Assembly: GCF_010548375.1 (NCBI RefSeq)
Contig: NZ_JAAGLY010000001.1
Location: 310,001-374,000 of the forward strand
DNA: 64,000 bases
Reading direction: 5' to 3'
DNA from: Streptomyces sp. SID13726
Lineage (GTDB): Bacteria > Actinomycetota > Actinomycetes > Streptomycetales > Streptomycetaceae
Shown: positions 1 to 8,208 of the stretch, piece after piece
Layout: each line of letters begins with the position of its first letter
Position numbering within the stretch: the first letter of the stretch is position 1
Made by a program: the position numbers and the translations under genes
Notes under the pieces: model-generated
Database searches by the model: none
What the model saw: only the letters and a program-made list of their open reading frames with translations
Told to the model about the DNA's origin: nothing

Positions 1-273
1 ACCGGCGAACTCCACCACGGCGGGCAGGAGTTCGGGCGCTCCGGCGGGTCTGCTGAACCAGGCGCGCACCGGATCGCCGGCGAAGCCCCGGAAGGTCACG
101 TCCCAGGTGTCCGTCAGCCGCAGCCCGCTCTCCACCGGGCGCGCCGACACCAGCACGTCCCTCTGGGCGGCCTCTTTCAGGGTGTCACGCCAGAACTCGT
201 CGAAATCCGGGGGTTCCTGGACTTCGGGCCGGTATTGCTCCAGCTCCCTCGTCGGCAAGTCGAACGCAGGCAC
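1..273 (-). CDS. Acetyl-xylan esterase / cephalosporin-C deacetylase, CE7 family (partial, cut by left edge)
   Basis: Reverse-strand frame open from a GTG start at 271-273 to the window edge, giving the first 91 residues. The N-terminus (FDLPTRELEQYRP, then DFDEFWRDTL, then TWDVTFRGFAGDPVRAW) is the signature start of carbohydrate esterase family 7 proteins, cytoplasmic alpha/beta hydrolases that remove acetyl groups from xylo-oligosaccharides. The GXSXG nucleophile elbow and catalytic Asp/His would lie outside the window. No signal peptide is visible. It diverges from the sugar-uptake operon starting at 477 and shares a promoter region holding a xylanase-type operator, so deacetylation of imported xylo-oligosaccharides is the likely role. 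A GAGGTG sequence precedes the GTG. The family call is confident; the exact substrate is inferred. Confidence 0.85.
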   Translation of the reverse strand, partial: MPAFDLPTRELEQYRPEVQEPPDFDEFWRDTLKEAAQRDVLVSARPVESGLRLTDTWDVTFRGFAGDPVRAWFSRPAGAPELLPAVVEFAG

Positions 274-381
274 GGGACACCTCGCATCAGTCGGTCAAAG
301 CAGTGAAACTTGCGGAGGGAGCCGGGACTTGGTCTACCGGTTCTACCCCACTCGCGCCCCAGGTATCTCCTGCCTGACCCA

Positions 382-411
382 TTGACAGCGCTTTCTCGGT
401 GGCTCTAAGTT
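382..411 (+). promoter_or_regulatory. Candidate sigma-70-type promoter of the xylo-oligosaccharide operon
   Basis: TTGACA (382-387) and TAAGTT (406-411) are separated by 18 bp on the plus strand, about 65 bp upstream of the GTG of the first permease gene. Transcription would begin near 418, so the two palindromes at 421-446 would lie at and just after the start site, a usual place for repressor operators. Called by eye. Confidence 0.5.
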
Positions 412-420
412 GCCGCGAAG

Positions 421-446
421 TTACCGGTAAGAGCTCGAAAGTTTCG
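421..446. promoter_or_regulatory. Operator region: TTACCGGTAA palindrome plus xylanase-type palindrome CGAAAGTTTCG
   Basis: Two palindromes sit six bases apart: TTACCGGTAA (421-430, perfect) and CGAAAGTTTCG (436-446, perfect around a central G). The second is the reverse complement of CGAAACTTTCG, the conserved operator described upstream of Streptomyces xylanase genes and bound by LacI-family repressors. It lies between a CE7 esterase and an operon with GH39 and GH42 genes, so the location fits a xylan-responsive repressor site acting on both directions. No LacI-type gene adjoins it, so the repressor would act in trans. Confidence 0.7.
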
Positions 447-476
447 GTTCCGTGCCTCCGTCTGAGAGGACCGAGC

Positions 477-1460
477 GTGAGCACATCCATCAAGTCGGCC
501 TCTCCTCCACCAGGCATCGAAGAACCGCCCAGGGCCGCCGTCCCCCGCCCGGCGACGCGCAGCGGATGGCGCCGATCCCTGCGCCGCGACTGGCAGTTGT
601 ACTCGCTGGCCGTCCTGCCGTTGCTGTTCTTCCTGGTCTTCCGCTATCTGCCGATGATCGGCAACGTGATCGCCTTCCGGCGCTTCGAGCCCGGCGGCTC
701 GATGTTCGGCGAGGACTGGGTGGGCCTGCGCTATGTGCGCATGTTCCTCAGCGATCCGACCTTCTGGCAGGTGTTCCGCAACACCCTGTGGCTCGGCGGA
801 CTCACCCTGGTGTTCTGCTTCCCGATCCCGATCGTGCTCGCCCTGCTGCTCAACGAGGTCCGCAGGCGCTCCCTCAAGCGGTTCGTGCAGTCGGTGTCGT
901 ACCTCCCGCACTTCCTGTCGATCGTGATCGTCGCGGGCATCACCCTTCAGATGCTCGCCACGGACGGCCCGGTCAACCACGCCCTCGGCTGGCTCGGCCA
1001 CGACCCGATCCGCTTCATCCAGGAACCCGACTGGTTCCGCACCATCTACGTCGGTTCGGAGATCTGGCAGACCGCAGGCTGGGGCACGATCCTCTACCTC
1101 GCCGCGCTCACCACCATCGACGAGGACCTCTACGAGGCCGCCCGCATCGACGGCGCCAACCGCTGGCAGCAGATCTGGCACGTCACCCTGCCCGGCATCC
1201 GCCCCACCATGATCACGCTGCTGATCCTCAACGTCGGTACGTTCATGGCCGTCGGCTTCGAGAAGGTCCTGCTGCTGTACAACCCGCTGACCTACCCGAC
1301 CGCCGACGTGATCTCAACCTACGTCTACCGGGCGGGCGTCGAGTCCAACAGCTTCAGCTACGCCGCCGCCATCGGCCTGTTCGAGGCGGTCATCGGCCTG
1401 GTCCTGATCACCTCCGCCAACACGCTCTCGCGCCGCACAGTGGGGACCAGCCTGTGGTGA
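477..1460 (+). CDS. Carbohydrate ABC transporter permease (LplB/YtcP type), first subunit
   Basis: Multi-pass inner-membrane subunit of a sugar importer, 327 aa from the GTG at 477, chosen because GAGAGGA lies just upstream; in-frame codons further upstream encode unfolded-looking sequence. After a Pro-rich cytoplasmic tail the first membrane helix (YSLAVLPLLFFLVFRYLP) follows, and the ATPase-contacting EAA loop is visible near the C-terminal third (YEAARIDGANRWQQIWHVTLPGI). The subfamily accompanies LplA-like receptors that import oligosaccharides in Gram-positive bacteria. The stop overlaps the next permease start by four bases (GTGA), indicating coupled translation. As in most Streptomyces sugar importers no dedicated ATPase is encoded nearby, so a shared MsiK-type ATPase is the likely partner. 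Confidence 0.85.
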   Translation: MSTSIKSASPPPGIEEPPRAAVPRPATRSGWRRSLRRDWQLYSLAVLPLLFFLVFRYLPMIGNVIAFRRFEPGGSMFGEDWVGLRYVRMFLSDPTFWQVFRNTLWLGGLTLVFCFPIPIVLALLLNEVRRRSLKRFVQSVSYLPHFLSIVIVAGITLQMLATDGPVNHALGWLGHDPIRFIQEPDWFRTIYVGSEIWQTAGWGTILYLAALTTIDEDLYEAARIDGANRWQQIWHVTLPGIRPTMITLLILNVGTFMAVGFEKVLLLYNPLTYPTADVISTYVYRAGVESNSFSYAAAIGLFEAVIGLVLITSANTLSRRTVGTSLW

Positions 1461-2326
1461 AGCCGAGCCGTTCCTACCGGGTCTTCCAGGGCGTCAACGG
1501 CGTCGTCCTCACCCTGGTTGTGGTCGTGACCCTGTACCCCTTCCTCAACATCGTCGCCCGCTCCTTCAGCGGCGAGCGGCAGATCCGGGCCGGTGAAGTC
1601 ACCCTGTGGCCCAAGGGGTTCAACCTCACCACGTACAAGATCGTGTTCCAGGACTCGATGTTCTGGCGGAACTACGGAAACACCGTGCTCTACACGGTCG
1701 TGGCCACCGCCGTCGCCATGGTCCTGACGACCTGCTACGCCTACGTCCTGTCGAAGAAGCACCTCAAGGGGCGCGGGGTGCTCGTCGGCATCGCCGTGTT
1801 CACCATGTTCTTCACCGGCGGGCTCATCCCCAACTACGTCCTGGTCACCAGCCTCGGACTCAAGAACAGCGTCTGGGCGATCGCCCTGCCCAACGCGATC
1901 AGCGTCTTCAACCTCCTGGTGATGAAGGCCTTCTTCGAGAGCCTGCCCACCGAACTGGAGGAGGCCGCGCAGATCGACGGCCTCAGCACCTACGGCATCC
2001 TGCTCAGGATCGTGCTCCCGCTGTCCAAGGCGGTCGTCGCGACCATGGTGCTCTTCTACACGGTGTCCTTCTGGAACTCCTGGTTCAGCGCGTTCCTCTA
2101 CATGGACCGTACCGATCTGATGCCGGTCACCGTCTATCTGCGCAACCTCATCGCGGGCGCCACCGGCGGCGGCAACGCCGGTGCCACCACCGAGCAGCTC
2201 AGCCAGGTCGGCGCGAGCATCCAGGCGGTCACCATCGTGCTCACCGCGCTGCCGATCATCTGCGTGTACCCCTTCGTCCAGCGCTACTTCGTCTCGGGCG
2301 TGATGCTCGGCGCGGTCAAGGGCTGA
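1457..2326 (+). CDS. Carbohydrate ABC transporter permease (LplC/YtcP type), second subunit
   Basis: Second membrane subunit, 289 aa, with its GTG inside the preceding stop. Hydrophobic helices begin at VVLTLVVVVTLYPFLNIVARS, followed by the conserved FNLTTYKIVF segment. The EAA motif reads LEEAAQIDGLSTYGILLRIVLPL and the C-terminus ends in the family-typical FVSGVMLGAVKG. It would pair with the upstream permease and the downstream lipoprotein. The 35-bp gap to the receptor gene contains an AGGGAG ribosome site, which could allow the receptor to be made at a higher level than the permeases. Confidence 0.85.
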   Translation: MKPSRSYRVFQGVNGVVLTLVVVVTLYPFLNIVARSFSGERQIRAGEVTLWPKGFNLTTYKIVFQDSMFWRNYGNTVLYTVVATAVAMVLTTCYAYVLSKKHLKGRGVLVGIAVFTMFFTGGLIPNYVLVTSLGLKNSVWAIALPNAISVFNLLVMKAFFESLPTELEEAAQIDGLSTYGILLRIVLPLSKAVVATMVLFYTVSFWNSWFSAFLYMDRTDLMPVTVYLRNLIAGATGGGNAGATTEQLSQVGASIQAVTIVLTALPIICVYPFVQRYFVSGVMLGAVKG

Positions 2327-2361
2327 TCCCAGCAACTCACCTACGGAACAAGGGAGTTCCC

Positions 2362-4017
2362 GTGCAGAACGCAGGAGAGCTGTCGCGGCGTCAGATCCTG
2401 GCCGCCGCCGGATTCATCGGCCTCGCCGGCCTCACCGGCTGCGGCAGCGGCGACGACGGAGGCGACTCCAAGGACCTGTCGAAGAAGCAGAACGGCGCGA
2501 TGAAGGACTACCGGGCCGGCCAGCAGTTCAAGGCCACCAAGGCGCTGTCCTTCTCGATGCTGCACAACGACAACCCGGTCTACCCCCTCAAGAACAGCTG
2601 GCTGTTCTGGAAGGAGGTCACCAAGCGCACCGGGATCACCATCAAGCCCCTCGACGTCCCGCTCGCCGACTACGAGAAGAAGCGCAGCGTCCTGATCGGC
2701 TCGGGCGACGCCCCCTTCATCATCCCGAAGACCTACCACCCCGGCGAGGTCGCCTTCGTCTCCTCGGGCGCGATCCTCCCGGTCAGCGAGTACGCCCACC
2801 TGATGCCCAACTTCCGCGACAAGGTGAAGAAGTGGAAGCTGGAGCCCGAACTGGACTCCATCCGCCAGTCCGACGGCAAGTACTACCTCCTGCCCGGCTT
2901 GCACGAGAAGCCCAAGTCCGGCTACTCGCTGTCCTTCCGCACGGACGTCCTCGACAGGCACGGACTCACTCTGCCCACGACCTGGGACGAGGTCCACGAC
3001 GTCCTCAAGGCGCTCAAGGCCGAGTACCCGGACAAATACCCCTGGACGGACCGCTGGAGCACCAACACCCCCTTCCCGTGCGGGGCGTTGTTCGGCTATC
3101 TCGGCCAGGCCTACGGCGTGAAGGCCGGCTGGAACTACGACAACATCAGCTTCGACACCAAGGCGCGGAAGTTCGTCTTCACCGCGACCCAGGACGCCTA
3201 CCGGCAGATGGTCGAGTACCTGAGAAAGATCGTCGCCGAGAAGCTCCTCGACCCGGAGAGCTTCACCCAGCAGGACGACCAGGCCGTGCAGAAGCTGCTG
3301 GCCGAGAAGTCGTACGTGATCAGCGCCAACCCGCAGGAGCTGGTGCAGAACTACCGCTACAACCTGAGCAAGCAGGTCAAGGGCTCGAAGATCGAGATGG
3401 TCCCGGTGCCCCTCGGTCCGGCCGGACCGATCCTGCTGAGCGGCATCCGGCTGGAGAACGGCGTCATGATCTCCAGCAAGGCCCTCAAGAGCGCCGACTT
3501 CGTCGCGATGATGCAGTTCGTGGACTGGCTCTGGTACTCCGACGAGGGCCAGAAGTTCTGCAAGTGGGGCGTGGAGGGCGTCACTTACACCGAGTCCGGC
3601 GGCAAGTACACGCTGGAGCCCGGCATTTCGCTGATGGGCTCCGACCCGGACGCCCCGAAGGACCTCCAGAAGGACTACGGCTTCTTCAACGGCGTCTTCA
3701 CCTACGGCGGCAGCTGGGAGCTGGTCTCCTCCAACTTCAGCCCCGACGAGAAGAAGTTCCAGGACGTCATGTCCCAGCGCAGGGAACTCCCCGTCGACCC
3801 GGCCCACCCGCTCCAGTCCTTCGAGCAGGAACAGGCGACCCTCTGGGACACCCCGCTCAAGGACACCACCATCCAGAACACCCTCCAGTTCGTCCTCGGC
3901 AAGCGCCCGATGTCCCAATGGGGCGCTTTCCAGGCGGAGTTGAAGGCGAAGAACATGCAGCAGCTCGTCGACCTGCACAACAAGGCGTACGAACGGTTCA
4001 AGAAGGAGAACGGGTGA
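2362..4017 (+). CDS. Extracellular sugar-binding lipoprotein (LplA-like, large family 1 solute-binding protein)
   Basis: A 551-aa receptor starting at the GTG at 2362, nine bases after AGGGAG. The N-terminus has a twin-arginine-like SRRQIL followed by a hydrophobic stretch and a lipobox ending GLTGC, so it is probably a lipid-anchored receptor at the outer membrane face. The length exceeds the usual 400-450 aa of family 1 receptors and matches the LplA/YtcQ-type subgroup that accompanies LplB/LplC permeases and DUF624 proteins. The ligand cannot be read from sequence. Neighbouring GH39, CE7 and GH42 genes and the xylanase-type operator point to decorated xylo-oligosaccharides. Its stop overlaps the GH39 start (GTGA). 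Confidence 0.85.
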   Translation: MQNAGELSRRQILAAAGFIGLAGLTGCGSGDDGGDSKDLSKKQNGAMKDYRAGQQFKATKALSFSMLHNDNPVYPLKNSWLFWKEVTKRTGITIKPLDVPLADYEKKRSVLIGSGDAPFIIPKTYHPGEVAFVSSGAILPVSEYAHLMPNFRDKVKKWKLEPELDSIRQSDGKYYLLPGLHEKPKSGYSLSFRTDVLDRHGLTLPTTWDEVHDVLKALKAEYPDKYPWTDRWSTNTPFPCGALFGYLGQAYGVKAGWNYDNISFDTKARKFVFTATQDAYRQMVEYLRKIVAEKLLDPESFTQQDDQAVQKLLAEKSYVISANPQELVQNYRYNLSKQVKGSKIEMVPVPLGPAGPILLSGIRLENGVMISSKALKSADFVAMMQFVDWLWYSDEGQKFCKWGVEGVTYTESGGKYTLEPGISLMGSDPDAPKDLQKDYGFFNGVFTYGGSWELVSSNFSPDEKKFQDVMSQRRELPVDPAHPLQSFEQEQATLWDTPLKDTTIQNTLQFVLGKRPMSQWGAFQAELKAKNMQQLVDLHNKAYERFKKENG

Positions 4018-5528
4018 TCACCCGCGTCCCCGCCGAGCCGTCCGGCCGGCTCCCCGACGCCTGGCGCCACTGCGTCGGCACCGGCCGGATCGAACTCGCC
4101 CTGCGCCGCGACCACCAGGACTCCCTGAAGCTCCTCCAGCGCGAGATCGGCTTCCGGCACATCCGGGGACACGGACTGCTCAGCGATGGCATGGGCGTGT
4201 ACCGGCCCTATGACTGGCAGGGCACCCGGCACGTCCGGCACTCCTTCACGTACGTCGACCAGGTCGTCGACGCCTGCCTGGAGCTGGGCATCCGCCCCTT
4301 CCTCGAACTCGGCTTCATGCCGGGGGAGTTGGCGTCGGGCGACCAGACGGTGTTCTGGTGGCACGGCAACGTCACCCCGCCCCGCTCGCACAAGGAGTGG
4401 GCCGCCCTGGTCAAGGCGACCGTCACCCACCTCGTCGACCGGTACGGCCTCGACGAGGTGCGCGGCTGGCCCATCGAGGTCTGGAACGAGCCCAACCTCC
4501 CGGACTTCTGGCAGGGCGCGGACGAGAAGGCGTACCACCGCCTCTACGAGGTGACGGCGGCCGCGGTGAAGGAAGTGGACCCGGATCTCCAGGTCGGCGG
4601 CCCCGCGATCTCACCGGGCGCGGACGAATGGCTGGACCGCTTCGCCGAGTTCGCCGAACAGCGCGACGTCCCGGTCGACTTCGTGTCCAAGCACGCCTAC
4701 ACCTCGGGCCCCGCCCAGCACGTCCCCTTCGGCGTCCACCAGACGCTGGCCCCGGCCCACCACCTCCTGGACCAGTTCGCCACGCCCCGCGAACGCCTGA
4801 AGGGCACACGACTCGCTGAACTCCCGGTCCACATCACAGAGTTCAACTCGTCCTACCGCCCCGACAACCCGGTCCACGACACCGCCTTCCACGCCGCGTA
4901 CCTGGCCCCGGTCCTCGCACACGGCGGCGACCACGTCGACTCCTTCTCCTACTGGACCTTCAGCGACATGTTCGAGGAGGCGGGTCCGCCCACCGCGCTC
5001 TTCCACGGCGGCTTCGGTCTGCTCACCCACCGACAGGTGCGGAAACCGACCTACCACCTCTACGCCTTCATGGCCCGCATGGGCCCGGACCTGCTCGCCC
5101 GCGGCAGCGACCACCTGGTCACCCGGCACCCCGACGGCCGGGTCACCGTCCTCGCCTGGGCACCGGTCGACGAGACCGGCGACACCCCTGGCCCGGCCCG
5201 GCACCGACTGCGCCTGTCCGTACCGCTTCCGGGCGCCCGCGAGGCGTTCGTACGCCGCTCCGTGGTCGACGAGGAGCACGGCAACGCCCGTACCGCCTGG
5301 CAGCGGATGGGCAGCCCGCGCTCACCCAAGCCGCACGAGATCGACGTACTGCATGAAGCGGCCGAGCCCGCCCGGCAGCACGCGCGCCAACCGGTCGAGG
5401 ACGAACGGACCGAACTGGACCTGACGTTGGCCCGCCACGAGATCACTCTGGTGGAGGTCGGCCCGGTGGTGGAGGAGGCGCCCGAGTGGTGGGACGAGCG
5501 CCGGATGCTGGGGAGGGAGCCGCGGTGA
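4014..5528 (+). CDS. GH39 family beta-xylosidase
   Basis: A 504-aa cytoplasmic glycosidase with no signal peptide, starting at the GTG overlapping the receptor stop. The acid/base is in WNEPN (Glu about residue 159) and the nucleophile in HITEFNSS (Glu about 276), as in clan GH-A retaining family 39 enzymes. YWTFSDMFEEAG and the C-terminal beta-sandwich residues also match bacterial beta-xylosidases. It would release xylose from the non-reducing end of imported xylo-oligosaccharides. The family also includes alpha-L-iduronidases, but the bacterial operon context favours xylosidase. Its end overlaps the DUF624 gene by four bases. Confidence 0.85.
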   Translation: MITRVPAEPSGRLPDAWRHCVGTGRIELALRRDHQDSLKLLQREIGFRHIRGHGLLSDGMGVYRPYDWQGTRHVRHSFTYVDQVVDACLELGIRPFLELGFMPGELASGDQTVFWWHGNVTPPRSHKEWAALVKATVTHLVDRYGLDEVRGWPIEVWNEPNLPDFWQGADEKAYHRLYEVTAAAVKEVDPDLQVGGPAISPGADEWLDRFAEFAEQRDVPVDFVSKHAYTSGPAQHVPFGVHQTLAPAHHLLDQFATPRERLKGTRLAELPVHITEFNSSYRPDNPVHDTAFHAAYLAPVLAHGGDHVDSFSYWTFSDMFEEAGPPTALFHGGFGLLTHRQVRKPTYHLYAFMARMGPDLLARGSDHLVTRHPDGRVTVLAWAPVDETGDTPGPARHRLRLSVPLPGAREAFVRRSVVDEEHGNARTAWQRMGSPRSPKPHEIDVLHEAAEPARQHARQPVEDERTELDLTLARHEITLVEVGPVVEEAPEWWDERRMLGREPR

Positions 5529-6202
5529 GCGCCCCTGTCACGTTCGGCCAGGGCTCCCTCTCGCGCGCCGCCGCCCTCATCCACACCCTCGTCACCGTCG
5601 AGGCCCTGCTCCTCCTCGCCGCCGCGCCGGGCCTGGCCGCGCTGCTCCTGATCGGCCCCGACCCGGCCAACCTCCCGCTGGCCGCCGTATGCCTGCTGCC
5701 CCTCGGACCGGCCACGGCCGCCGCCCTGTACGCCCTCCACCACCGCGACCGCGACCTCGCCGACCTCCACCCGGCGCGGGCCTACTGGCGGGGCTGGCGG
5801 CTCAACGCCCTTCCCGCGCTGAGGCTGTGGACGCCGCTGCTGGCCTGGCTCACGGTGATCGCGTTCACGCTGACCCACTTCTCCGCCACCGGACTGCCCG
5901 GCTGGTGGGCGGTGCTGCTCGGGGCGATCGGCGCCGGGTCCCTGCTCTGGGGCGCGCACGCGCTCGTGCTCACCTCGCTGTTCGCGTTCCGGGCCAGGGA
6001 CACCGTGCGCCTCGCCGGGTACTTCCTGTTCCGGCACGGCCGCGCCACCCTCGGCGCCGCCTCGCTGCTCGTCCTGACCGCCGCCGGGACCGCGGTGCTG
6101 ACCGAGGCCCTGCCCGCGCTGCTGGCGGCCCCGCTGCTGCTGTCCCTGCTGTACGGCAGCCGCCCGGTGATCGCCGAGACCCAGGAGGACTTCACCGCAT
6201 GA
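5525..6202 (+). CDS. DUF624 (YesL-like) integral membrane protein
   Basis: A 225-aa protein with about five hydrophobic segments (for example VTVEALLLLAAAPGLAALLLI and LLAWLTVIAFTL). The first helix, the HPARAYWRGWRLN loop and the late RDTVRLAGYFLF segment are typical of DUF624/YesL proteins, which are regularly encoded inside operons of LplABC-type oligosaccharide importers and glycosidases but have no defined biochemical role. Both ends overlap neighbouring genes by four bases (GTGA at 5525, ATGA at 6199), so it is an integral part of this operon. A role in the transporter is possible but only inferred from context. Confidence 0.75.
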   Translation: MSAPVTFGQGSLSRAAALIHTLVTVEALLLLAAAPGLAALLLIGPDPANLPLAAVCLLPLGPATAAALYALHHRDRDLADLHPARAYWRGWRLNALPALRLWTPLLAWLTVIAFTLTHFSATGLPGWWAVLLGAIGAGSLLWGAHALVLTSLFAFRARDTVRLAGYFLFRHGRATLGAASLLVLTAAGTAVLTEALPALLAAPLLLSLLYGSRPVIAETQEDFTA

Positions 6203-8208
6203 CCCCGTCGAGCTCGAAGATCCCGTACGGCGGCGACTACAACCCCGAGCAGTGGCCGGAGGAGGTCTGGGACGAGGACCACCGCCTGTTCGCGCAGGCC
6301 GGCATCGACACCCTCACCGTCGGCGTCTTCTCCTGGTCCCTCACTCAACCGGCCGAGGACACCTACGACTTCACCGTCCTGGACCGCGTACTCGACCGGG
6401 CGGCGGCCGAGGGCCGGCAGGTCTGCCTCGCCACCGGTACGGCCGCCCTGCCGCCCTGGCTCGCCAAGAAGTACCCCGAGGTCAACCGCACCGACTTCGA
6501 GGGCCGCCGACACCGCTACGGCCAGCGCCACAACTTCTGCCCCAGCTCACCGCAGTACCGCAGACTCGCCACCCAGCTGGCGGACAGGCTCGCCGAACGG
6601 TACGCGGAACACCCGGCGTTGCTCGCCTGGCACATCAACAACGAGTACGGGGGCGTCTGTTACTGCGAACTGTGCGCCGAGGCGTTCCGACAGTGGCTGC
6701 GGGACAGGTACGTCACCCTCGACGCCCTCAACGACGCCTGGTGGACGACGTTCTGGTCGCACCGCTACACCGACTTCGCCGAGATCGAGCCGCCCAGCGC
6801 CCTCACCGAGCACTGGCGCGGCCCCGACCACACCGCCTTCCAGGGCGTCACGCTCGACTACTTCCGCTTCACCACCGACGCGCTGCTCGGCTGCTTCCTC
6901 GCCGAGAAGGAGGTGATCCGCGCCCATGACCCCGAGACCCCCGTGACCACCAACTTCATGGGCATGTTTCGCCCCCTCGACTACCACCGCTGGGCACCCC
7001 ACCTCGACTTCGCCTCCTGGGACAGCTACCCGCCCCTGGACGCGCCGCCGACCTGGCCCGCCCTCGCCCACGACCTGATGCGCGGCCTCAAGGACGGCGC
7101 CCCCTTCTGGCTGATGGAGCAGACCCCGTCCACGACGGCCTGCCGTGACGTCAACCCCCTGCGCAGACCTGGGGAGTTGCGCCTGGCCACCTTCCAGGCG
7201 ATAGCCCACGGCGCCGACGCGGCCCTCTACTTCCAGATGCGCGCCTCAAGGGGAGCCTGCGAGAAGTACCACGGGGCGGTCATCGGCCACGCGGGCCGCG
7301 ACGACACCCGGGTCTTCCGTGAAGTGGCCGCGCTGGGGTCGGAGTTGGAGCTGCTCGGCACCGCCTCCCTCGGCGCCGCCGCCGCCGCCCGCACCGCCCT
7401 GGTCTTCGACTGGGACAGCTGGTGGGCCCTGGAGATCTCCGACGGCCCCTCCCGGCTGGTCAAGTACCAGGAGGTGGTCCACGCCTACTACCGGGCCGCC
7501 CGCGAGGCCGGTGCCGACGTGGACGTCGTCCCGCACGCCGCCGACCTCACCCCGTACGACGTGGTCCTCGCCCCCGCCCTCCACATGGTCAAGGGCGACC
7601 TCGCCACCCGCCTCGAAGCGGTCGCGGAACGCGGCGGCACGGTCCTCACCACCTTCCTCTCCGGCCGGGTCGACGCACACGACCGCGCCTTCCTCACCGA
7701 CGTCCCCGGCCCGCTCGCCCCGCTCATGGGCATCCGGATCGACGAATGGGACTCCCGCGCACCGGAGTTCACCCAGCCGATCCCCGAGCTGGCCGCACAG
7801 GGACGGCTCGTCTTCGAGATCGTGCGGCTCCGGGGCGCCGAGACGGTCGCCACGTACGGCACGGACTTCTACGCCGGAACCCCGGCCGTGACCCGCAACC
7901 AGTACGGCGAGGGCGAGGCCTGGTACATCGCCACGGCCCTCGACCGGTCCGGCGTGGACCAGGTGGTCCGCCGCGTCCTGTCCCGCCACGACCTGATCGG
8001 ACCGTACGCCGAGCACGAGGGCCTGGAGACCGCGACCAGGGTCGCGCCGGACGGCATGCGCCTGCTGTTCCTCCTCAACCACACCGCGGAGACAGCCCAC
8101 TTGAAGGCGCACACCACCGCGACCGACCTGCTCACCGGGGAGCGGACGGAGGCGGGCGCCCCCCTCACCCTCGACCCCAGGGGCGTGGCGATCCTCCGCC
8201 TTCAGTAG
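6199..8208 (+). CDS. GH42 family beta-galactosidase / alpha-L-arabinopyranosidase-type enzyme
   Basis: A 669-aa cytoplasmic glycosidase. The start YGGDYNPEQWPEEVWDED is the GH42 hallmark; the acid/base Glu is in HINNEYGG (about residue 149) and the nucleophile Glu in WLMEQTPS (about 307). A metal-site-like Cys cluster (CYCELC) follows the acid/base motif. Domain order is TIM barrel, trimerisation domain and a short C-terminal beta domain. In a xylan operon the natural substrate may be terminal beta-galactosyl or alpha-L-arabinopyranosyl decorations rather than lactose. Last gene of the operon; its final seven bases overlap the end of the convergent GH67 gene. Confidence 0.88.
   Translation: MTPSSSKIPYGGDYNPEQWPEEVWDEDHRLFAQAGIDTLTVGVFSWSLTQPAEDTYDFTVLDRVLDRAAAEGRQVCLATGTAALPPWLAKKYPEVNRTDFEGRRHRYGQRHNFCPSSPQYRRLATQLADRLAERYAEHPALLAWHINNEYGGVCYCELCAEAFRQWLRDRYVTLDALNDAWWTTFWSHRYTDFAEIEPPSALTEHWRGPDHTAFQGVTLDYFRFTTDALLGCFLAEKEVIRAHDPETPVTTNFMGMFRPLDYHRWAPHLDFASWDSYPPLDAPPTWPALAHDLMRGLKDGAPFWLMEQTPSTTACRDVNPLRRPGELRLATFQAIAHGADAALYFQMRASRGACEKYHGAVIGHAGRDDTRVFREVAALGSELELLGTASLGAAAAARTALVFDWDSWWALEISDGPSRLVKYQEVVHAYYRAAREAGADVDVVPHAADLTPYDVVLAPALHMVKGDLATRLEAVAERGGTVLTTFLSGRVDAHDRAFLTDVPGPLAPLMGIRIDEWDSRAPEFTQPIPELAAQGRLVFEIVRLRGAETVATYGTDFYAGTPAVTRNQYGEGEAWYIATALDRSGVDQVVRRVLSRHDLIGPYAEHEGLETATRVAPDGMRLLFLLNHTAETAHLKAHTTATDLLTGERTEAGAPLTLDPRGVAILRLQ

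Noticed and set aside
452..5528. Very long overlapping open frames in the first operon (for example 452-2326, 1606-4017, 2832-5528)
   Set aside because: Each continues a true gene frame backwards into out-of-frame coding sequence of its neighbour; the upstream parts are Arg/Pro-rich and lack motifs or ribosome sites. Only the motif-bearing downstream parts are real.
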